A stretch of 64,000 nt of DNA from Hevea brasiliensis (Eukaryota; Streptophyta; Magnoliopsida; Malpighiales; Euphorbiaceae): assembly GCF_030052815.1 (NCBI RefSeq), contig NC_079501.1:95108017-95172016 (forward strand), read 5' to 3'. The notes beneath the pieces were generated by a model that had not been told where the DNA came from, made no database searches, and was given only the letters and a program-made list of their open reading frames with translations. The position numbers and the translations under genes were made by a program. Shown here one piece after another: positions 58,078 through 64,000 of this stretch (position 1 is the first letter of the stretch; every line of letters begins with the position of its first letter).

Positions 58078-59366
58078 ATTTTTCTACTGAAAATTAGGCA
58101 ATGGTTGCCTGTTTTGCTGATATGGAATTCCTTGTTGCTGTTGTGGTTGAAAATTTTGATTTGGAACTTGATTTTGCTGATTTCCCCATGAAAATTTGAG
58201 ATGATTCCTCCAAGTTGGATTATAAGTTTGAGAGTAAGGATTCCCCAATTGTTTGTTTCCATAATTACCAACATATGCAGCTTGCTCTCCACAGTCTACT
58301 CCACTGCTGGTAGTTCCCTCTGCATAAGCAACTTGCTGTGAACTTCCAGATGATGATGATGAACTAACCAACATACTCAAATCTTCCATCTTCTTAGCCA
58401 AAACATTTGTAAGTGCATCAAACTTTGCATTAATCATGTTAAATGGATCAAGGTTATACATCCAGCAGCTTGCCTTTTTTGAGTTGGAGCTGGTCCTCTT
58501 GGACTACTCCAAAGATGAGTATTCTTTGCAATTTTCTCCAATAGCTCATAAGCTTCATCTTCATGCTTCATAATAAATTCTCCTCCTGTTTGAGCATCAA
58601 TAATCCCTCTAATTGCAGGAGTGACATTTGTGTAAAAATTCTGGTTTATCATCCATTTTGGAATGGCATGATGTGGGCATTGTCTCTCTAATTCCTTCCA
58701 TCTCATCCATGATTCATAAAGAGTTTCATCTTCTCTTGGTCTAAAAGCTGTCATTTGATTCCTCAATTCTTGAGTTTTTCCAGGTGGAAAATATTGTGCA
58801 AGAAATGCATCAGTGAGTTGCTCCTAATTTGTAATGGAGTTGTGAGGTAAAGAATCAAGCCAATCCAATGCTCTATCTTTCAAAGAGAATGGGAATAGCT
58901 TCAATCTTGCTGCATCATCAAACATTCCATGTTGTTTTTGCATGTCACAAATCATAGCGAACTTCTTCAGATGTGTGTGTGGATTTTCAGAAGGATGTCC
59001 TCCAAATTGTGAATTTTGAATCATTTGAAGAACCCCAAAATCCATCTTGTAACTATTTGCATCAATTCTTGGTCTTGCTATACTCTCTCTCAAGTCATCA
59101 AAACGAGGAATAGCATGATCCATCATACTTCCCCTAGGCACATTAGCATTTACAACTTCTTCACCTTGGGCTACATTTTCATTGTTTCGACCATTTCCAG
59201 CATTACCACCAATTCTAATTCTTTCATCAGCTATGTCTGCTTCAATTTTAGTTTCTCTCAAAGCTTCTTTCCTTTTTCTGGTTTCTTTCTTGTTGGCTTT
59301 ACAAAATTTCTCAATTTCAGGATTAAACAATAAGGATGTGTCACTTGTGCTTCTAGCTCTTCTCAT
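58078..59366 (-). pseudogene. Athila gag remnant
   Basis: Starts with the ATG at 59366 (MRRARSTSDTSLLFNPEIEK). The gag core reads HPSENPHTHLKKFAMICDM, LFPFSLKDRALDWLDSLP and, after a TAG at 58824-58826 (Trp expected), DAFLAQYFPPGKTQELRNQM and LYESWMRWKELERQCPHH. A one-base frameshift near 58460 and a TAG near 58081-58083 follow. The C-terminal part is Asn/Gln-rich. Gag would form the particle; this copy is not translatable as one protein. Confidence 0.85.
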
Positions 59367-59475
59367 AAAATATTAAAAGTACCTGAAAAAGAACAACAAA
59401 CACAAAATGAAAAGATAATAAAGATAAAACTATAAACAATTAAAATAATCAAGAATTCAATTTTAAACAAACAAC

Positions 59476-59493
59476 TCCCCGGCAACGGCGCCA
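59476..59493 (-). other. Primer-binding site, tRNA-Asp type (right copy)
   Basis: The minus strand reads TGGCGCCGTTGCCGGGGA, matching the complement of plant tRNA-Asp 3' end, 6 nt from the LTR at 59500. This primer type is typical of Athila elements. Confidence 0.92.
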
Positions 59494-59499
59494 AAAACT

Positions 59500-61123
59500 T
59501 GATGTGGCCCAACCGCAAGTGCACGGGTCGTACAAGTAATATAGAAAAGATATCGTTCCCACGAGGAGTTGTGTTAATGATTGAATTTTTGATATAAAAA
59601 GTTGCCTAATTTAAACTATTTTTGAAATTAAAGCAATAAATTGATGGGTATTGAAGTATGAATTCTATATGTGTAAAATTAATGATCTATTCGACAATGT
59701 AATGATTAAACTAAAATTGCATCAAATTAAAATAAGCAAGTTGGAATATGGCAAAATTTAAAATGGCAAGCAATTAAATTCAATTAGGAATTAACAATGA
59801 TAAAAAGGCGATTCCGGAGTTCGGGATTTCATATTCAAGCTATTTTGGGATTTTAAAATTGGTTATCCAATCTTGTGAAACTTATGGGTTTTAAGGAGAT
59901 TAATTCTTAAATCCTTTGAATACCCTTTCGAGTGAGACAAAGCGTGCCTTAATCAATCTAATCCTACTTTCATGGAGTTAGAGTTAATTAAGACCCATTA
60001 AGTTCCTTAATTAATCTGTAAATCCTCTTAATCCTTAGTCTATTTCTAGATCTAAGTTAATTAAGTCCAATTTCTTGATTATCTATCACAAAGCCTTCTC
60101 CTTTCGGTGCCTCAACCATGGATTAGGAACATCACTTAATGGGATCCTACACTAAGCATGTCATTAAGCACACAAGAAATGAATAAAACTCATTAAGACC
60201 ACAAAATATGGATTACCCAATCAAAATCGACAAAATATCTCAAATATTACATCCCTTACTCCAGAATCTAAGTAAACTACTCACTATCCATAATATTTAC
60301 AAGATATTCTGAATTTATATGGAAATAAAGCTTTAATCTAAACTAAGAAACAAAAAGCTCAACACTAGAAATGTAGAAAAAATGTAAGAAAAGAAAGAAA
60401 TCTCCAAATCTAGTTGGAAATGGTGTGGAGGTGATTGTGACTCTTCAGCTGCTGCCTTCTCCTTTCCCTTTTCTTCCTTCCCTTCTTGTCTCTCTTCTAA
60501 AATGGGATAAGGGTCCTTTTTATAGCTTTTTCTGACATGGAGCCCTAAAATGGTGTGTTTGAGGTGAGATTTTCTGAGGGAATCTTCTGCCAACTCATTA
60601 ATGAAGTCTTTGTGGGACTACATAAGTGGACTGCATAAGTCATGCAGTCCCTTATGCAAGTTTCGGCTGGTTTCTGGTTTACTTATGCGAAACTGCATGA
60701 CCAGGCGCATAGGTTATGCACAATTCTGTGAGATTGCATAAGGGGGGCGTGAATCTACATAAGCTATGCACTCTCCTTATGCACAATTTGGCAGGTATTG
60801 GAACAGTTTTTCTTCTCCTTATGCAGATCTGCATAAGTTATGCGGCAAGTTATGCGCAATTTGGCCAATGCATATTTCAACTTTGAAACTTGTTTTTGAC
60901 ATCTTTGGCTGTAGAGATCACTCCTCAATGGCAAAATTTCTTTTAAGTCCTTCAAAAACACCATTTTTCCTACAAAACAAACTAAAAATTACAAATTAAT
61001 CCAAAATTGACAATTATGAAAAAAACTAACTAAATAACTAATGAAATTAGCTAAAAGTGACTAATAATAAAAAAAAATGGCTATGAAATTAAATCTAAAT
61101 GATTATGCAAAATGTATGCATCA
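59500..61123 (-). mobile_element. Athila 5' LTR (right)
   Basis: 1,624 bp, TGATGTGGCCC...GTATGCATCA, nearly identical to 46621-48244 and without indels between them. Same TATA position and the same degenerate 73-bp units. Confidence 0.92.
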
Positions 61124-61204
61124 GTGTTGTGTAATGGATTTTTGTTGGGGTTAATTCGAATATTGAAGTTGTGATATTTTGGTTTGGATTTAAGCTTAAG
61201 AGAA

Positions 61205-61850
61205 TTCGGATAAGAACTCTCTCCCGATCTCTTAATGTATTCTATTTAAAATTTAAGCGGAGGATTTCAGGTAAGAACTCTCCCTCGATCTCCACATATT
61301 TTATTAAGATTTTGGCCTAGAATTCGGGTAAGAACTCTCCCTCGATCTCTTTGTGTTCAGAATTTAAGTTGAGAACTCGGGTAAGAACTCTCCCCCGATC
61401 TCTTAGTATATTAAGAATTTAAGTTGAAAACTCGAGTAAGAACTCTCCCCCTATCTCTTAGTATATTGAGAATTTAAGTTGAGAACTTGGGTAAGAACTC
61501 TCCTCTAATCTCTTAGTTGTTGAGAATTTAAGTTGAGAACTCGGGTAAGAACTCTCCCCCGATCTCTTAGTTGTTGAGAATTTAAGTTGAAAACTCGGGT
61601 AAGAACTCTCCCCCGATCTCTTAGTGTTAAGAATTTAAGTTGAGAACTCGGGTAAGAACTCTCCCCCGATCTCTTAATTGTTGAGAGTTTAAGTTGAGAA
61701 CTTGGGTAAGAACTCTCCCCCGATCTCTTAGTATGTTGCATTAAAGATTAGATTGAGTTCGGGTAAGAACTCTCTCCCGATCTCTTAATATGTTGCGTTA
61801 AAAAATTAGGTTGAGTTCGGGTTAGAACTCTCTTCCGATCTCTTCATTTA
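61205..61850. repeat. Tandem array of about 12 units, 53-58 bp
   Basis: The word GTAAGAACTCTC recurs at 61271, 61328, 61381, 61436, 61491, 61545, 61599, 61652, 61706 and 61763, with variants at each end; each is followed by CCCGATCTCTTAG-like text. Units vary by small indels. Short minus-strand ORFs over it are by-products of the repeat. Confidence 0.92.
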
Positions 61851-62895
61851 TTTGTTAGAATGGCGTTTTATAAGAACTTTGAATTAAGGATTCAGGTAAA
61901 GGGTCCTTCTTGACCCTTTTTATTAAGTACTGAAGGCACAGGAAACCCGTGTAAAGCTTTTCCTAGCCTACGGGACCTTATAACTAGATGGTGGATGAAA
62001 GACCGAACTCTTTGTCGATCTTCCGCATGATCGCTTTATCAGAGCTCTTTGATTTGCGACATCCGATCTCTTTTAGTCGCTCGCCCAGGATTCGAACTTA
62101 TCTTAATTCCCGATCTATTGTCTTATCGACTAGGTTCGTTCCAAGGCCCGATCTCATAACTTATTTATTTGACCTAATCTTGTTTCCAACCTATCCGACC
62201 TTTACTACACCTATCTTCCTTTATCATTTTTCATTTATTCATACCAAAAACTCTCATGTTGAAGTACCCTTGCCTATATTCTTTACAGTATTTACAAGTC
62301 GCCTATGACTTGAATGTCTACTCTCGAAGGGAATGAAAACTAAGTGACCATAAATGGGATTTCCGAATGAATAGAAAAAGAAGGCACAGGAAATAACACT
62401 TGGCCTAGATAACCTATTCTGATACTTAATGTGACTGGATATAAAAGAAACTTTAAAAGAAAACTGGAGAGAATAAACCAAGGGTATTCAACAAAATGAC
62501 AGTTTAGATGCTTACCTGTGGAAAGTTGAGGAGACAGGTGAGCTGACTCTGGTATCTACGAATCTTGCAGAGGTAAAAGCTGACAGCCGAAGAACTTGAG
62601 TTTATCTGAGGTAATGAGTACAGATCGAGACGAAGTTGAGCTCAAAGAGTAATGCACAGATACTAGGGCGGTGGGAATGAGGCGGAGTGAAGATGGTTTC
62701 ACAGGGTGATGCACAGGAACTGAAAATGAAAATCTCAGGATTTAGAGCTCCTTTGGATGAAATACTTTAGAAAACTGATTTCTAAAGTTTCTCAACACTT
62801 TGAAAGCTCTGAATGACAAGTAGGAAGACTAAATCAAAGTTCAGAGTCTTTCCACGATAATACCACCTTCTTCCTTCTACAGTATTGCATGCAGG

Positions 62896-62903
62896 TATTT
62901 ATA
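62896..62903 (-). promoter_or_regulatory. Putative TATA box
   Basis: The minus strand reads CCCTATAAATACCTGC, a good TATA match in LTR-like DNA. No transcript can be assigned. Confidence 0.35.
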
Positions 62904-63592
62904 GGGAATGGGTGTCCAAAATGAAGGGTCAGGATCTTATTAGGGGGAGACGGAAGGCTAAGATTCAAAAGGACATAATCTGATGTCTGAGAATTAAAGA
63001 GAATCGAAATGGAGGGTCGGGATTCCATTCAGAATATCTGTCCTCTCTCCCCTTAATCCAATGGTCAAGGGTCTCGCCTTACGAAATGGATCCGAAGGCT
63101 GGGAATAAAAGGCGCCGAATCTGTCATCTACTTTTGATCTGAAGGCTCCAGATCCATCCTTACAATTATAATCAATGGTGTAGATCGGGATGTACAGGGC
63201 TACTTTAACCGTTTTGGTATCTGGCGGCTAGGAGGGTGTCCTTGCGAATGAGATGTGTGGTGAGGATCTGATCATGCCTGCAATGCTTTAACTAACTCAG
63301 ATCTAACGGTGGGGGGAAGCTAATTAAAAGCCATGATCGGTAGTTATTCAACTCCCTGAGTTCTCCGATCTTTACGGGTCGTTCCTTGCCTTTCCGATCT
63401 TCCCATTATGACCATCCCCTTTTTAGAGTCATTATTGCTATCTCTATTTCTTGCATCGAGTCTCCTCTTATTTCCCGATCTCTCTCATTCCTGGTTTTTT
63501 CTTTTTATCTAACTTGCATTGGTCAAAGCAATAAATTCTTCAGTTACCGATGCGTCCGCTTTGGGTTCTGTATGCAATAAATGCTAAGGCCC

Positions 63593-63600
63593 TATATATA
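63593..63600 (+). promoter_or_regulatory. Putative TATA box
   Basis: CCCTATATATATGCAGCAAT, followed about 30 bp later by a pyrimidine/A-rich start-like region (ATCTTCACACTTCAC). Plausible LTR promoter on the plus strand. Confidence 0.35.
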
Positions 63601-64000
63601 TGCAGCAATAGGAAATCATCTTCACACTTCACTTTTCCTTTCTCAGTTTATTTTCAATGCACCACTTCCCCAATTCTAGCTTTTTCGGTGATAATTCCAA
63701 TTATGATGGCCATTTTGATCTTTTTTCGACTGTTTCCTTCGCCCCTCGCCTAAAAATTTATGACCTCTAATGATAGTGAGGGAACCAGACTAATTTACCG
63801 ATCAAGATCAAAAGTGACAGCTGTGCCGATCTTGAATCGGTTTATCGGTACAATCGGTAGATCGATCTCGGACAAGAGGACTGCTAATTTCAATCTTGAT
63901 GTCGGTGATTGCCTCTTGAAGTTCATTTGGCTTCTAACCATATCGAGCGTCACGACTGCAGCTCGGTTCTGGTCAATGACATCGGCGATGACTCCGCTCA

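Larger units (their letters stand above)
46621..61123 (-). mobile_element. Athila-type LTR retrotransposon, 14.5 kb, defective
   Basis: Two LTRs of exactly 1,624 bp (46621-48244 and 59500-61123) with TGATG...CATCA ends enclose a tRNA-Asp primer site, gag, PR-RT-RH-IN, a long spacer with a 73-bp repeat array, an extra ORF of the ATHILA ORF type and a polypurine tract. By eye the LTRs differ at roughly 20 positions with no indel. The coding regions carry several stops and two frameshifts. No target-site duplication can be tested on the left, because the left LTR continues into another element's primer site. Confidence 0.9.
61851..64000. other. Unclassified repeat-derived DNA, probably LTR sequence
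   Basis: No gene seen. The CCGATCT words of the adjacent array continue through this region (for example near 62065, 63366 and 63475), suggesting the array belongs to the same larger element. Two TATA-like boxes point in opposite directions (62896 minus, 63593 plus). The last 200 bp are less AT-rich. The element boundary lies beyond the window. Confidence 0.4.

Noticed and set aside
61505..61741. Protein with repeated RGRVLTRV units
   Set aside because: By-product of the 54-bp tandem repeat; unit lengths vary (53-58) so the frame is not maintained.

Overview
The window is nuclear DNA from a flowering plant: AT-rich, intron-containing, and mostly LTR retrotransposons. The peroxidase sequences resemble those of eudicots such as Euphorbiaceae; that placement is an inference, not a measurement. 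I found two host genes, both class III (secreted) peroxidases with three exons, at 6914-8150 and 33805-35045. Nearly everything else is transposon or transposon-derived. I see no tRNA or rRNA gene, no CRISPR array and no bacterial-type operon.

Layout, left to right. 1-4637: the internal 5' end, primer-binding site and complete 5' LTR of a minus-strand Tat/Ogre-like element whose other half lies outside the window. 4638-11640 and 31939-38540: two copies of a duplicated segment, each with one peroxidase gene and its flanks. The duplication includes the left end of a Tekay-type chromovirus inserted at the same base in both copies. 9307-20020: that chromovirus in copy 1, with both LTRs, a TATTT target-site duplication and a hAT-type MITE in its 5' LTR. 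20021-31938: AT-rich DNA with two solo LTRs carrying target-site duplications, one of them nested in a third, shorter LTR, then a LINE RNase H fragment and a small MITE. 36216-46328: the chromovirus of copy 2, broken by a nested plus-strand relative and later deletions, which leaves a large LTR/integrase inverted repeat. 46329-61123: an Athila-type element of 14.5 kb (minus strand), plus a fused 5' stub of a second copy sharing its left LTR. 61124-64000: a tandem 54-bp repeat array and unclassified, probably LTR-derived DNA.

The peroxidase pair is the only functional module visible. Copy 2 is intact (332 aa). Copy 1 keeps all catalytic residues but has lost the AG acceptor of intron 1; a cryptic acceptor 24 nt upstream would keep the frame and add 8 residues. 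The two promoters also differ by deletions and motif losses.

The most unusual non-genic structure is a 12-unit array with an almost exact 73-bp period in the Athila element, between pol and the extra downstream (ATHILA-type) ORF. Each unit can form a hairpin, and degenerate copies of the unit occur in the U3 of the element's own LTRs. I propose, as inference, that LTR promoter modules were amplified upstream of the downstream ORF. No wholly new gene system is demonstrated.
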